Shown: positions 1 through 8,896 of the stretch, piece by piece
How the letters are laid out: each line of letters begins with the position of its first letter
How positions within the stretch are numbered: the first letter of the stretch is position 1
Source of the DNA: Chlorogloeopsis sp. ULAP01
GTDB lineage: Bacteria > Cyanobacteriota > Cyanobacteriia > Cyanobacteriales > Nostocaceae
DNA: 64,000 nt
Assembly: GCF_030381805.1 (NCBI RefSeq)
Contig: NZ_JAUDRH010000001.1
Span: forward strand, 62,001-126,000
Reading direction: 5' to 3'
Notes under the pieces: model-generated
What the model was told of the DNA's origin: nothing
The model's input: only the letters and a program-made list of their open reading frames with translations
Database searches by the model: none
Position numbers and translations under genes: made by a program

Positions 1-1024
1 CAGGAATAGCGATCGCCTTTACTTTTTCCCCCATTGCCTTTAACTCATCTGGTGACTTCAACAACCGCAAAACTTCTGTTTGCAATACCTCGGCAGTTAA
101 CTCTGATTGCTGAAACATCAATGCCGCATCAACTGAAGTAAAGACCTTGGCATTATAGGTTTGATGGTCTTCAGCAGCAAAGGGGTAAGGAATCAAAATC
201 GCAGGTGTACCGCACACTGCCAATTCTGTTAAACTGCCAGCACCAGAACGACTAATGGCTAAATTTGCTCGTCGCAGCAACGCCGCCATATTGTTGTAGA
301 ATGGCAAAGAAATATACTGCGGATGCTGCAAACTATCCGCTTCGGGATCGTTGTCACCAGTTAAATGCACAACCCAAGCACCAGCATCAAACCAAGCTGC
401 TGCACACTGGCGCACTAATTTATTAATACCGACTGCACCTTGGCTGCCACCAAAGACAATAATTAAAGGCACATTCTCAGGAATAGGTAAATCTAACGTT
501 GCTTCAATACCTGGTTCTAAAAATTGAGAACGTACTGGAGTACTTGTATAGATAGTTTTGGCACGCGGTAAATACTTAGCTGCAACTTCAAACCCCACTG
601 CCACTGCGCTACACCAAGGGCCAAAAAAGCGTGTTACCTTTCCTGGTAAAGCATTCGATTCGTGAAGAATTACTGGTATACCCAGCGATCGCGCTGCAAT
701 TACACTAGGCCCAGCAATATAACCTCCCGTGGTGAATACTCCCTGAAATTTACCTTGTTTTAATATTTTCCTGACTTGGAGAACCGAACCGATCAGTTTA
801 CCTAAAGTCAACAGTGATGAAATTCCTAAACCTTTTTGAAACCCTTCAACAGAAATAACATTCAATTTATACTGTTGGGGAACTAGTTGAGTTTCCAGGC
901 GGTTGGGGACGCCCAGCCATTCAATTTGATAATCTGGCAACTGCTGTGCCAGTGCGATCGCTGGAAATAAATGCCCACCAGTTCCGCTTGCAGCTATTAA
1001 TAATCGTATTGGTGCTTTTGCCAT
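1..1024 (-). CDS. murG: MurG, lipid II synthase (GlcNAc transferase), 3' end outside window
   Basis: Transfers GlcNAc from UDP-GlcNAc to undecaprenyl-PP-MurNAc-pentapeptide (lipid I), making lipid II at the inner face of the plasma membrane for peptidoglycan synthesis. Translating the reverse strand from the ATG at 1024 gives an N-terminus with the membrane-side glycine loop GTGGH at residues 14-18, then HESNALPG near residue 121 and GGSQGA near residue 188, all typical of GT28 MurG. The reading frame is open to the left window edge, so about 341 codons are seen of the usual 350-370. It is divergent from the NTF2-like gene, with a gap of about 160 bp. The family call is firm. Confidence 0.95.
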   Translation of the reverse strand, partial: MAKAPIRLLIAASGTGGHLFPAIALAQQLPDYQIEWLGVPNRLETQLVPQQYKLNVISVEGFQKGLGISSLLTLGKLIGSVLQVRKILKQGKFQGVFTTGGYIAGPSVIAARSLGIPVILHESNALPGKVTRFFGPWCSAVAVGFEVAAKYLPRAKTIYTSTPVRSQFLEPGIEATLDLPIPENVPLIIVFGGSQGAVGINKLVRQCAAAWFDAGAWVVHLTGDNDPEADSLQHPQYISLPFYNNMAALLRRANLAISRSGAGSLTELAVCGTPAILIPYPFAAEDHQTYNAKVFTSVDAALMFQQSELTAEVLQTEVLRLLKSPDELKAMGEKVKAIAIP

Positions 1025-1182
1025 CTACCTATTACCATGTCAGCCCTTAGCTTAACTAAGATAAAGCAATTTCCCTATTTTCTTGTAGGCTCTTTTAGAA
1101 ATTAATTTACTACGGTTTCTACTGTATGCGTTTTACTTGAGAACAGGGAATATTTTTTGTAAACAAAGCTAACTAATCACCT

Positions 1183-1998
1183 ATGAGTAAACTAATCGCC
1201 TTGCTATTGAAACGCCAATCACGCTTTTCGTCTTCTCGTTGGCTAATTTTGTTAATGCTCGCATTTGGTTTGACAACAAGTTGGAAATCTGCTCAAGCTG
1301 CCAATCCACCCAGCAATGCTCCTGCTCAACTAAAAAATCTATTGACGCAAATCGATGCAGCAGCCAGTCGGGGTGATGTCAAAGCAGTAATGCAGTTCTA
1401 TAGCCCCAATTTCGTGCATGGCGATGGCTTAAATCGCCAAACGATGGAACAAGCTTTAACTGGGTTTTGGAAGAGATATCCCAAGCTGAAATACACCACC
1501 CAACTGCAATCTTGGCAACCTCAAGGTAACCTGATTGTCGCTGACACCGTTACCAAAATTACTGGCTTACCTGCCGCTAACAATGATAATTTAGCTCTGT
1601 CAACTACCATCACATCGCGTCAACGCATTGCAGGCGGAAAAGTTATTCGTCAAGACATATTGTCAGAGCGTACCCAAATTACCTCTGGTGCCAAGCCGCC
1701 TCAAGTTGATATCAAATTGCCACAACAGGTAAAAGTTGGTCAAAAGTATAATTTTGATGCGATCGTCCAAGAACCCTTAGGAGATGATTATCTTTTAGGT
1801 GCAGCTTTGGAAGAACCCATTCAAGCAACCAAATATCTCAACCCTACACCTGTAAATTTAGAATTACTTACAACTGGTGGACTTTTTAAAGTTGGCAACG
1901 CACCTGCTAAACCTGGCAGTCAATGGGTTTCTGCGGTAATCATGCGTGGAGATGGTATGACAATGATTACTCAGCGTATGCAAGTAGTGAATAAGTAG
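1183..1998 (+). CDS. Secreted NTF2-like (SnoaL/DUF4440-type) protein
   Basis: A 271-residue exported protein of unknown function. The N-terminus has basic residues, a hydrophobic stretch at about 20-32 and an AQA-type signal peptidase site near residue 40. Residues about 45-165 look like an NTF2/SnoaL cone fold (an opening helix, then a FYSPNFVHGDG-like segment and alternating strands). The C-terminal third is a proline-rich beta segment of a kind seen with cyanobacterial members. No catalytic residues can be assigned, so binding or scaffolding in the periplasm is as likely as catalysis. The SDR gene begins only 27 bp downstream on the same strand, so the two may be cotranscribed. Confidence 0.7.
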   Translation: MSKLIALLLKRQSRFSSSRWLILLMLAFGLTTSWKSAQAANPPSNAPAQLKNLLTQIDAAASRGDVKAVMQFYSPNFVHGDGLNRQTMEQALTGFWKRYPKLKYTTQLQSWQPQGNLIVADTVTKITGLPAANNDNLALSTTITSRQRIAGGKVIRQDILSERTQITSGAKPPQVDIKLPQQVKVGQKYNFDAIVQEPLGDDYLLGAALEEPIQATKYLNPTPVNLELLTTGGLFKVGNAPAKPGSQWVSAVIMRGDGMTMITQRMQVVNK

Positions 1999-2025
1999 TT
2001 ATTAACTATTGACTCTTGACTAACA

Positions 2026-2808
2026 ATGCTTTCTGTGCAAAACAAAATTATTTTCATTACTGGTGCCAGCAGTGGAATTGGTGCTGCTTGTGCAAAAATC
2101 TTTGCTGGTGCTGGTGCAAAATTAATTTTAGCGGCGCGACGTTGGGAACGTTTGCAAAATTTGGCAGATGCACTTGTACAGACGTGCCATGACGCGTCTG
2201 TACAGATACACTTGTTACAGTTAGATGTACGTGACGTTAGGGCTGTAGAATCTGCTATTTCTAACCTGCCTTCCGCTTGGTCTGATATTGATATTCTCAT
2301 CAATAATGCAGGTTTAAGTCGGGGTTTAGACAAACTCCATGAAGGCAGTTTCCAAGATTGGGAAGAAATGATTGATACCAATATCAAGGGTTTGCTTTAT
2401 CTTACCCGCTACATTGTTCCTGGTATGGTTGAGCGCGATCGCGGCCATGTGGTAAACATTGGTTCGATAGCCGGTCATCAAACTTATCCAGGTGGAAATG
2501 TCTACTGTGGCACGAAAGCAGCAGTCAAAGCCATCTCTGAAGGTTTAAAACAAGATTTGTTGGGAACGCCTATTAGGGTAACTTCTGTTGATCCTGGTAT
2601 GGTAGAAACGGAATTTAGCGAAGTACGCTTTCATGGCGATACACAACGTGCCACGAAAGTTTACCAAGGATTAACTCCTCTAACTGCTGATGATGTGGCT
2701 GATGTTGTATTTTTCTGTGTAACTCGACCAATACACGTGAATATTAATGAAGTCATCCTGATGCCAGTTGATCAAGCTAGCACCACTCTAGTAAACAGGC
2801 AAAGTTAA
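2026..2808 (+). CDS. Short-chain dehydrogenase/reductase (YdfG-like, 3-hydroxy acid dehydrogenase type)
   Basis: A classical SDR of 260 residues, expected to oxidise or reduce a hydroxy/keto substrate with NADP(H) in the cytoplasm. Visible motifs are the cofactor loop TGASSGIG at residues 12-19, NNAG at 93-96, and the catalytic Ser147, Tyr160 and Lys164 (YCGTK). The post-catalytic segment with DPGMVETEFS resembles the YdfG group, which acts on serine, 3-hydroxypropionate and related small hydroxy acids; the actual substrate here is not known. The ATG at 2026 is close behind the NTF2-like gene, and a strong terminator follows at 2843-2879. Confidence 0.88.
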   Translation: MLSVQNKIIFITGASSGIGAACAKIFAGAGAKLILAARRWERLQNLADALVQTCHDASVQIHLLQLDVRDVRAVESAISNLPSAWSDIDILINNAGLSRGLDKLHEGSFQDWEEMIDTNIKGLLYLTRYIVPGMVERDRGHVVNIGSIAGHQTYPGGNVYCGTKAAVKAISEGLKQDLLGTPIRVTSVDPGMVETEFSEVRFHGDTQRATKVYQGLTPLTADDVADVVFFCVTRPIHVNINEVILMPVDQASTTLVNRQS

Positions 2809-2842
2809 AAAATTAAGAATAGTTAGAGATTGATTTTGTATC

Positions 2843-2879
2843 ATCGCGGTAGATAAAACCTCCGCGATTTTTGATTTTT
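2843..2879 (+). terminator. Intrinsic terminator after the SDR gene
   Basis: Arms ATCGCGG (2843-2849) and CCGCGAT (2862-2868) form a 7-bp GC-rich stem with a 12-nt loop, followed by TTTTTGATTTTT. It lies 35 bp after the SDR stop and would end an NTF2-like/SDR transcript. The rest of the gap to 3176 is AT-rich and shows no gene or RNA I can recognise. Confidence 0.8.
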
Positions 2880-3176
2880 ATTGCATCTATCCAAAAGATA
2901 TAGTTTTTAAATTGTAAACACAACTTCAGATAGATAATTTGGTCATTACTGAAGAGTTAGTTATTTATATTAGCCCTGTTTCGATTTAGTATTGCTTGTC
3001 TTTAAGTGACTTTGACTAAATATTTTTAAATATTTAAAAAAGATACTTTTAAATTGGTTTTCTACAGATCAAGTACAAGTAGGACATTTTCCTCGTTGAC
3101 GCTGAATAAAACTGCTTGTCCAGGGAAAATTATAACAAAATGGCAATTTTATCCAGGGTGTGCAGATACGTAAGTA

Positions 3177-3533
3177 ATGTTTGAAGTTAAAATGCAGCAG
3201 CAAGAAGTTTTCATCGAGCAACCCTCCAACCAAGCCCCTAGTGATACAACATTTGTAAATCAATCAAACATACCAGTAGGAGGGATGTTATTAGCTTACT
3301 TGAGTTTTATTTTTATTGCTTTGGTGACAGTTTTTTGGCATCCCAATTTAAGAAAGGCTGTAATTGATCGCATTTTTACCGTTAAGCATAATCACCAAAT
3401 TCCCTGTAATAAATGTAAGTTTTTTAAAAACAACCGCTATCTCCAATGTGCGGTACATCCTACTAAAGTTCTCAATCCAGAAGCAATTGACTGCCCTGAT
3501 TATTTACCTAAACAGAGAAAAATTAGTCACTAG
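3177..3533 (+). CDS. Small single-pass membrane protein with a four-cysteine C-terminal motif
   Basis: An unrecognised 118-residue protein. Residues 1-35 are polar and Gln-rich, residues about 38-58 form one membrane helix (GGMLLAYLSFIFIALVTVF), and the tail carries a C-x2-C (PCNKCKFF) then LQCAVHP and IDCPDY, giving four ordered cysteines that could bind a metal or form disulfides. I have the impression that the CxxC/CAVHP/DCPDY pattern recurs in small cyanobacterial proteins, but no function is known to me. The ATG at 3177 is used; an internal ATG at 3192 is also possible. Confidence 0.6.
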   Translation: MFEVKMQQQEVFIEQPSNQAPSDTTFVNQSNIPVGGMLLAYLSFIFIALVTVFWHPNLRKAVIDRIFTVKHNHQIPCNKCKFFKNNRYLQCAVHPTKVLNPEAIDCPDYLPKQRKISH

Positions 3534-3674
3534 TAGTCTTGGCTAAACTGCATAAGCTAAAAGGGTAATGGGGAATGAGAAAGAGTATGAGGGAGTGAGG
3601 GTGCATTTTTCCCTTATATTTTCCCTGTTTGATACTCTTACTCCTCTTCCCTTCTGCCATCTGCCTTTTACTAA

Positions 3675-4466
3675 CTACGGATTTTGCTGAGGCTTAATAT
3701 TTTTGGCTTTATAGAAAGTTTCCAAGCTGTCGCGATCGCCTACAAAACGCCAATGCCAAGGTTCATAACTCACACCCTGCGCGTTATCTTTGGGAAAGGA
3801 CATTTCAAAGCCGAAACGAGCAGCATTTGCTTGTAGCCACTGAAAAGCTCTAGTATTTTCAAAACTGGGAACTAGATTAGTTGCTGGTGTTGCACCATCC
3901 CCAATATCTACTGCATAACCTGTATGATGCTCGCTATGTCCGGGAGGAGCACTTAAAGCAGCTCTTTGTGCTGGTGTTTGATTGCGTTGAGCACCAATGT
4001 TAAAAAATAACTGTTCCTGTTCTTTGATAGAACGAAAACCTGAAATTGCTACTAAATTTACACCCTGACTTTGCGCTACTGCTACCATCTCTTGAAATTT
4101 TTGGGCGGCGGCTTTTCGCATCCTGATTCGTCCATTGGCGGCGATCGGCACAAGATCTGACTCAGGTGCTTGGGGGTATGCCAAATGCCCTAATACTTGG
4201 TTAGGAGAAGAATTTTCAGACTGCGGGCTAGCAGGAGTTAAATTTGTGGAGGATAGAGAATCTTTTTTCGGTGCAGTCAAGGCAAAGAAAAAACCACTAA
4301 TTACAGCCAGCAGGATAACTCCCACTAATCCCCCAATTGCTAAAACCAAAAGGCGAAAACCCATCTTGGATTCTGCTTCTGGAGTTTCGCGTAAAGCTAC
4401 CGGAATCTCTTCTTCAGAGGCAGGCGATGAGTTTCGCGGTTTTCCAGAAAACTCAGCGTTATTCAA
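3675..4466 (-). CDS. VanY-type D-Ala-D-Ala carboxypeptidase (M15B), membrane anchored
   Basis: A zinc peptidase that trims the terminal D-alanine (or related bonds) of peptidoglycan stem peptides in the periplasm. The 263-residue protein has a cytoplasmic tail, one membrane helix at about 36-64, a Ser/Pro-rich linker and an M15 domain from about 100. It shows the substrate-binding SGFR at 142-145, the zinc motif SxHxxGxAxD at 178-187 (His180, Asp187) and EPWHW at 235-239 (catalytic Glu235, ligand His238). All key residues are present, so it should be active. It is divergent from the carrier gene at 4568. M15B enzymes may be D,D-carboxypeptidases or act on other stem peptides; specificity is not visible. 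Confidence 0.9.
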   Translation of the reverse strand: MNNAEFSGKPRNSSPASEEEIPVALRETPEAESKMGFRLLVLAIGGLVGVILLAVISGFFFALTAPKKDSLSSTNLTPASPQSENSSPNQVLGHLAYPQAPESDLVPIAANGRIRMRKAAAQKFQEMVAVAQSQGVNLVAISGFRSIKEQEQLFFNIGAQRNQTPAQRAALSAPPGHSEHHTGYAVDIGDGATPATNLVPSFENTRAFQWLQANAARFGFEMSFPKDNAQGVSYEPWHWRFVGDRDSLETFYKAKNIKPQQNP

Positions 4467-4567
4467 TGGTTAACTCCTGCTTTGTCAAAAGATTTATAAC
4501 AGATTGTAAACTGGAGGGGAATAAAGCTAGTTAGTATCATTTTACATAATTAGTTCAGGGTGTACTT

Positions 4568-5485
4568 TTGACAAACCTCTTAGAACTATACGTCAAACTA
4601 GTCGGCTTAGTATCGGTAGGATTCTTGCTGGGACTCAGACTACCTGCCACTATTCCCACCCATTTAGGTCAGTTCCTATTCTGGGTAGGAGTACCGTTAA
4701 GTATCGTAACTTTTTTACAAAAAGCTGACTTATCGGGACAGATTTGGATTGCACCTCTGATTGCTCATTTAGCTATTTTACTAGGGGCATTTTTAGCTTG
4801 GATTGGGGTGAAATGGCAAGCCCTTTTTGTAAAAACAATTCCCCAGCAAGCAACTCAAGCTAGCATTATTCTTGCGGCAATGGTAGGTAACACCGGCTAT
4901 TTAGGCTATCCAGTAATTTTAACAGTGGTTGATACCCAATACTTTGCCTGGGCTTTATTCTATGATCTTTTGGGTACAACGTTGGGTGCCTATGGTTTAG
5001 GTGTGGCATTAGCAGCACGTTTCAGCAGTGGTGTCTACAACGCTCGACAAATTCTGAAGGCAATTTTAATCAATCCGGCTTTATGGAGTTTTGGCTTTGG
5101 CTTGTTGTTAAGACAAGTAACAATTCCTGCTAGTATTGGGCTATGTTTGGAGACATTAGCCTGGACTGCTGTAGCATTATCGTTGTTGTTAATTGGAATG
5201 CGTTTAAGCAAACTTAATTCTTGGCACAGCCTACCACAAGCAGGATTTGGCTTAGGAATAAAGATGCTGTTAGTTCCTTTAATTTTGGCTAGCACTTTAC
5301 CACTTTTTGGTATAACAGGAGCAGCAGCACGAGTAATAGTTTTACAAATGGCAATGCCTCCAGCTTTCGCTACGCTCATCATTGCCGAGACTTTTAATCT
5401 CGATCGCAACCTAGCAGTAACTGCCTTAGCTGTGGGAACTATGGTGTTATTAGTGACTCTGCCCTTGTGGCTATGGTTGTTTTAA
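4568..5485 (+). CDS. AEC-family (auxin efflux carrier-type) permease
   Basis: A 305-residue membrane protein with about ten hydrophobic helices in the two-bundle layout of the AEC/bile-acid:Na+ symporter superfamily. The first half contains the conserved GNTGYLGYP segment (near residue 113), typical of bacterial AEC permeases; the second half has LQMAMPPAFATLIIAE. Bacterial members export or import small organic acids such as malate or malonate; the substrate here is unknown. The start is a TTG at 4568 preceded by AGGG about 7 bp upstream, with no better ATG in frame nearby. It stands alone, divergent from the VanY-type gene. Confidence 0.85.
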   Translation: MTNLLELYVKLVGLVSVGFLLGLRLPATIPTHLGQFLFWVGVPLSIVTFLQKADLSGQIWIAPLIAHLAILLGAFLAWIGVKWQALFVKTIPQQATQASIILAAMVGNTGYLGYPVILTVVDTQYFAWALFYDLLGTTLGAYGLGVALAARFSSGVYNARQILKAILINPALWSFGFGLLLRQVTIPASIGLCLETLAWTAVALSLLLIGMRLSKLNSWHSLPQAGFGLGIKMLLVPLILASTLPLFGITGAAARVIVLQMAMPPAFATLIIAETFNLDRNLAVTALAVGTMVLLVTLPLWLWLF

Positions 5486-5504
5486 AAATAAAGCAGAGGG
5501 CAGT

Positions 5505-5740
5505 AGGCAGTAGACGCGGGTAGACGCGGAGCGGTGAGACAGTGCGGTGAAGCAGCACTCTTGGCGGGTTTCCAACCGACAGTTCCTACAACGGAGCGGA
5601 GCCGGAGACTCCGAAAGCTCCGGGGAACCCTCCGAAGTCGCCACCCTACGGGAAGCACCTGGCGTCACGTGGCGTGAACTGGCGTACCCGAAGGGTTTCC
5701 GTAGGTACGGCGTATCCGTTGGTAGGAAATTAACAATTTT
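5505..5740. repeat. GC-rich palindromic dispersed-repeat cluster
   Basis: This stretch is far more GC-rich than its surroundings and is packed with short inverted motifs: GGAGCGGAGCCGGAGACTCC around 5590-5610, GGAAGCACCTGGCGTCACG near 5650-5670, and three GGCGT repeats followed by a CCCGAAGGG palindrome. GCACCTGGCGTC is shared with the repeat at 40991-41109. The short open frames across it on both strands are by-products of base composition. It fills the gap between the AEC permease and the phosphoribosyltransferase. Confidence 0.65.
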
Positions 5741-5840
5741 GTAGGGTAGGCACTGCCTAACTTCGCTCAAACCTTATTTTTACTTAGTATTAAGCATACA
5801 GTCCTCACACTACAACCATGAGTAAAGTGCTACATCTCCA

Positions 5841-6359
5841 CTAGCATAGTTGACTCGCTTTTTCTACAAGTTCGGCTGGATTTATTAATTCGTAAGGTTC
5901 AAAGGGTTGATGAATCCAAGGATTGTCTGGTAAATAATCGACGTAGTAATCAGGTGTTATTACTGAACAAGCTTTATACCAAATTACAGCCGTGCGAATT
6001 TCCTCGATGGGAAAATCAGAATAATTTTGAAGCCAAGGTATAGTCTCTTTGAGCGTTACTCCAGAGTCTACCAAGTCATCTACTAACAGAATACGTGAAC
6101 CCAACTTTTGGGTAGTCATTGTCATATGCTCTGAGAAGATTAGTTTCCCTCTTTCTTGCTTACTAGACCCACTGTAAGATGATGTTGCTAATATTGCTAG
6201 TGGCTGCTTGTAAATACGGGAAAGAATATCTCCTACTCGCAACCCTCCTCTAGCAAGACAAACTATTTGGTTAAATTTCCAACCGGATTTATATATTTGC
6301 GCTGCTAGTAGTTCAATCTTATGGTGGTAATCTGACCAAGAAATGTAAAGGTCTAGCAT
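5841..6359 (-). CDS. Phosphoribosyltransferase (xanthine/hypoxanthine type)
   Basis: A type I phosphoribosyltransferase of 172 residues, expected to use PRPP and probably a purine base in salvage. The diagnostic PRPP loop LLVDDLVDSGVTL lies at residues 91-103, and the pyrophosphate loop CLARGGLRVGD at 34-44. I start at the ATG at 6359, because family members begin directly with the short strand before the first helix; the longer frame from 6392 adds eleven unlikely residues. Base specificity cannot be read from the hood region. The gene is divergent from the GPH transporter, with about 68 bp between the two starts, so the promoters are shared or back to back. Confidence 0.85.
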   Translation of the reverse strand: MLDLYISWSDYHHKIELLAAQIYKSGWKFNQIVCLARGGLRVGDILSRIYKQPLAILATSSYSGSSKQERGKLIFSEHMTMTTQKLGSRILLVDDLVDSGVTLKETIPWLQNYSDFPIEEIRTAVIWYKACSVITPDYYVDYLPDNPWIHQPFEPYELINPAELVEKASQLC

Positions 6360-6427
6360 AGGAAAATATTTATAGCTAATACTGGATGGCAACCAAGCTT
6401 TTTATTTTAATATGAGCGCGAGGCAAT

Positions 6428-7876
6428 ATGAGCAATTCTGCCCCTTTAGGTGATCCGCAACAAATTACCGATGGTGACAAACTAGATTTAAAAACAAAAC
6501 TAGCTTATGGTGCAGGTGATTTAGGCCCGGCGATTACTGCCAATATTGCTATATTTTTTCTGATGATTTTCTTTACAAATGTAGCTGGAATTCCGGCTGG
6601 GTTGGCTGGCAGTATTTTAATGATAGGAAAGATTTGGGATGCAGTGAATGACCCGATTGTAGGGGTGTTAACTGACAAAACAAAATCTCGTTGGGGACGC
6701 CGTCTACCTTGGCTGTTTTATGGAGCGATTCCGTTTGGAATTTTCTTCTTTTTGCAGTGGATTGTACCCCGATTTAGTGCTAATGAGAGCGCAAACGTTT
6801 GGTGGTTGTTTTGGTATTATGTGGCGATTGGAGTAATATCTCAGGTTTTTTATACTGTTGTCAATTTGCCTTATACGGCAATGACTCCCGAACTCACTCA
6901 AAACTATGATGAACGCACTAGCCTCAATAGCTTTCGCTTTGCTTTTTCCATTGGTGGCAGTATTTTGTCATTAATTTTGGCAAAAATTATTTTTGAGCAA
7001 ATTCCCAGTCGAGAGCAACAGTATATTGTATTAGCGGCAATTTGTGGGGTAATTTCTGTCTTGGCATTGTATTGGTGCGTTTGGGGTGTGCGCGATCGCA
7101 TTTTGGCTTTTGAAGCAAAACGCACTCAAACTGAGGAATCCGCATCTATTCCTTATCAAGAACAGTTCAAAATTGTCTTTAGCAATCGACCTTTTTTGTT
7201 CATCATCGGTATTTATTTATTCTCCTGGTTAGCAGTACAGGTAACCGCAAGTATTATTCCTTATTTTGCAGTTAACTATATGCGCCTTAGAGAATCAGAT
7301 GTTCCTACAGTATTGATTGCAGTGCAAGGTACTGCTTTGTTGATGCTATTTGTCTGGAGCGCTCTTAGTCAACGGGTAGGAAAAAAAGCTGTATATTTTA
7401 TGGGCATGAGTTTGTGGATGCTAGCCCAAGCAGGACTATTTTTTTTACAACCAGGTCAAATTGCTTTGATGTATACTTTGGCAGTGATGGCTGGTTTTGG
7501 AGTTTCCACTGCTTATCTTGTTCCTTGGTCAATGATGCCAGATGTGATTGAATTAGATGAACTTCAAACTGGGCAACGCCGTGAAGGAATTTTTTATGGC
7601 TTTATGGTGTTGCTGCAAAAGTTTGGTTTAGCATTTGGACTGTTTGTAGTCGGAATAGCACTAGAAGCATCTGGTTTTATAGAGGCAACTCCAGGGCAAA
7701 GTACACTACCTACGCAACCAGAATCAGCATTATTTGCTATCCGCATCGCTACTGCGCCTTTACCTGCTATTTTCTTGATTGGTGGACTATTGTTGACATA
7801 TTTCTATCCTATTACTCGCGAAATGCACGCCGAAATCTTGCTCAAACTGAGGGAACGTCAACAGAACCAATCATAG
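6428..7876 (+). CDS. GPH-family sugar:cation symporter (MelB-like MFS)
   Basis: A 482-residue, twelve-helix transporter. It shows the GPH opening YGAGDLGP near residues 28-35, the segment IWDAVNDPIVGVLTDKT (about 69-85) that carries the cation-binding acidic residues in MelB, and the loop SRWGRRLPW right after it. The central loop and second bundle are complete. GPH proteins take up glycosides, pentosides or hexuronides with Na+ or H+; many cyanobacteria carry an uncharacterised member like this, so no substrate is assigned. ATG at 6428 follows GAGGC. HIP1 sites in and just after the gene fit the host genome. Confidence 0.88.
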   Translation: MSNSAPLGDPQQITDGDKLDLKTKLAYGAGDLGPAITANIAIFFLMIFFTNVAGIPAGLAGSILMIGKIWDAVNDPIVGVLTDKTKSRWGRRLPWLFYGAIPFGIFFFLQWIVPRFSANESANVWWLFWYYVAIGVISQVFYTVVNLPYTAMTPELTQNYDERTSLNSFRFAFSIGGSILSLILAKIIFEQIPSREQQYIVLAAICGVISVLALYWCVWGVRDRILAFEAKRTQTEESASIPYQEQFKIVFSNRPFLFIIGIYLFSWLAVQVTASIIPYFAVNYMRLRESDVPTVLIAVQGTALLMLFVWSALSQRVGKKAVYFMGMSLWMLAQAGLFFLQPGQIALMYTLAVMAGFGVSTAYLVPWSMMPDVIELDELQTGQRREGIFYGFMVLLQKFGLAFGLFVVGIALEASGFIEATPGQSTLPTQPESALFAIRIATAPLPAIFLIGGLLLTYFYPITREMHAEILLKLRERQQNQS

Positions 7877-8130
7877 AAACAGCGATCGCTTCTTACAAAT
7901 TTTTTATCTTTTGATTGTAATTTTAAATATTAAGTATTCTCATATCATCCTGCAAAAATAGTTATCTGCTCAAAGATTCACAGTGATAACGCATTTGTAG
8001 AGGCTGTGCTATCACAAAGTACAAATTGCCCAAGCTGTAATCAAAAGCCAAAACTATAGATGTGGCTCCACACCTTTTAACCTATTGAAACGACGTTAGC
8101 TTGAAACCTTTGGATCAGAGGAAACGATGA

Positions 8131-8529
8131 ATGGAATGGTTTAAACCTCTGGAAAATAATTTGGACAAAGTTGCAACACTAGTTCAATTTTGTTTAGAAA
8201 CTATCTCCGTAATTTGTGTGGTAGTGGGATTGCTAAAAACAATACAAATTGTGATCGTTCTGAGTCGCCGTCGCCACAATCATCCCTTCCCATTCAATCT
8301 CTTGAGACTACGCTTTGGCATCTGGTTAGCTCTGGCATTAGAATTCCAGCTTGGGGCTGATATCTTAGCCACTACAATTGCTCCAACCTTAGAAGAATTG
8401 GTTAAGTTGGCACTGATTGCTGTGATCCGAACTTTCCTTAACTACTTTTTAGGTAAAGAACTAGAAGTAGAATCTAAACTGCAAAAGCAAAGAGCAGAAC
8501 TTGCTGTAGAGCAATTTGTTAAAGAATAA
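8131..8529 (+). CDS. DUF1622 family membrane protein
   Basis: A 132-residue protein with an amphipathic start, a first membrane helix at about 17-46 (LVQFCLETISVICVVVGLLK), a charged RRRHNHPF stretch, a second helix around 63-82 with LALEFQLGADIL, and a third around 88-112. This order and the EFQLGADI motif match the DUF1622 family, whose function is unknown. The ATG at 8131 is preceded by GAGGA at 8118-8122. It is monocistronic as far as can be seen. Confidence 0.8.
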   Translation: MEWFKPLENNLDKVATLVQFCLETISVICVVVGLLKTIQIVIVLSRRRHNHPFPFNLLRLRFGIWLALALEFQLGADILATTIAPTLEELVKLALIAVIRTFLNYFLGKELEVESKLQKQRAELAVEQFVKE

Positions 8530-8896
8530 GTGTGCAGTTAGCCAATAAAATTTACTGACTGCTGAAATATTTATTACAATTTTGTCTTTAAGACAGATAT
8601 TTTATGAAACCAAGCAGCTAATTGGAAGCAGAGTTATAGAAAAACCGCTGCTTGTTCCTAATCTCCAGTCACTAATTCCAAATCCCCTTTGCAGGTTATT
8701 TACACTGATATTCCAGATTCCCTTCTGTAACAAGTTTGTTACGAAAGCAATCAATGTTAATATAATTGTCATCAAACTTTGACTTTTCTCAAGTGATTGC
8801 TCTGCTGATTTTTAGCGTTGGCTTTTGATGCCTAATTGCTAAGTTTTGAGCATCCAGACTTGTAAAGTGGGAATTGAGTTGGGAGATCCAAAATCC
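8530..8896. other. Intergenic stretch without a supported gene
   Basis: AT-rich spacer before the second MFS gene. A 66-codon frame opening on TTG at 8582 has no ribosome-binding site and no recognisable sequence. The frame of the next gene extends back to a TTG at 8846, but I prefer the ATG at 8897. Confidence 0.5.

Noticed and set aside
5547..5770. ORFs on both strands at 5471-5770
   Set aside because: They exist because the GC-rich repeat lacks stop codons; composition is Arg/Ser/Gly-rich with no family signal.
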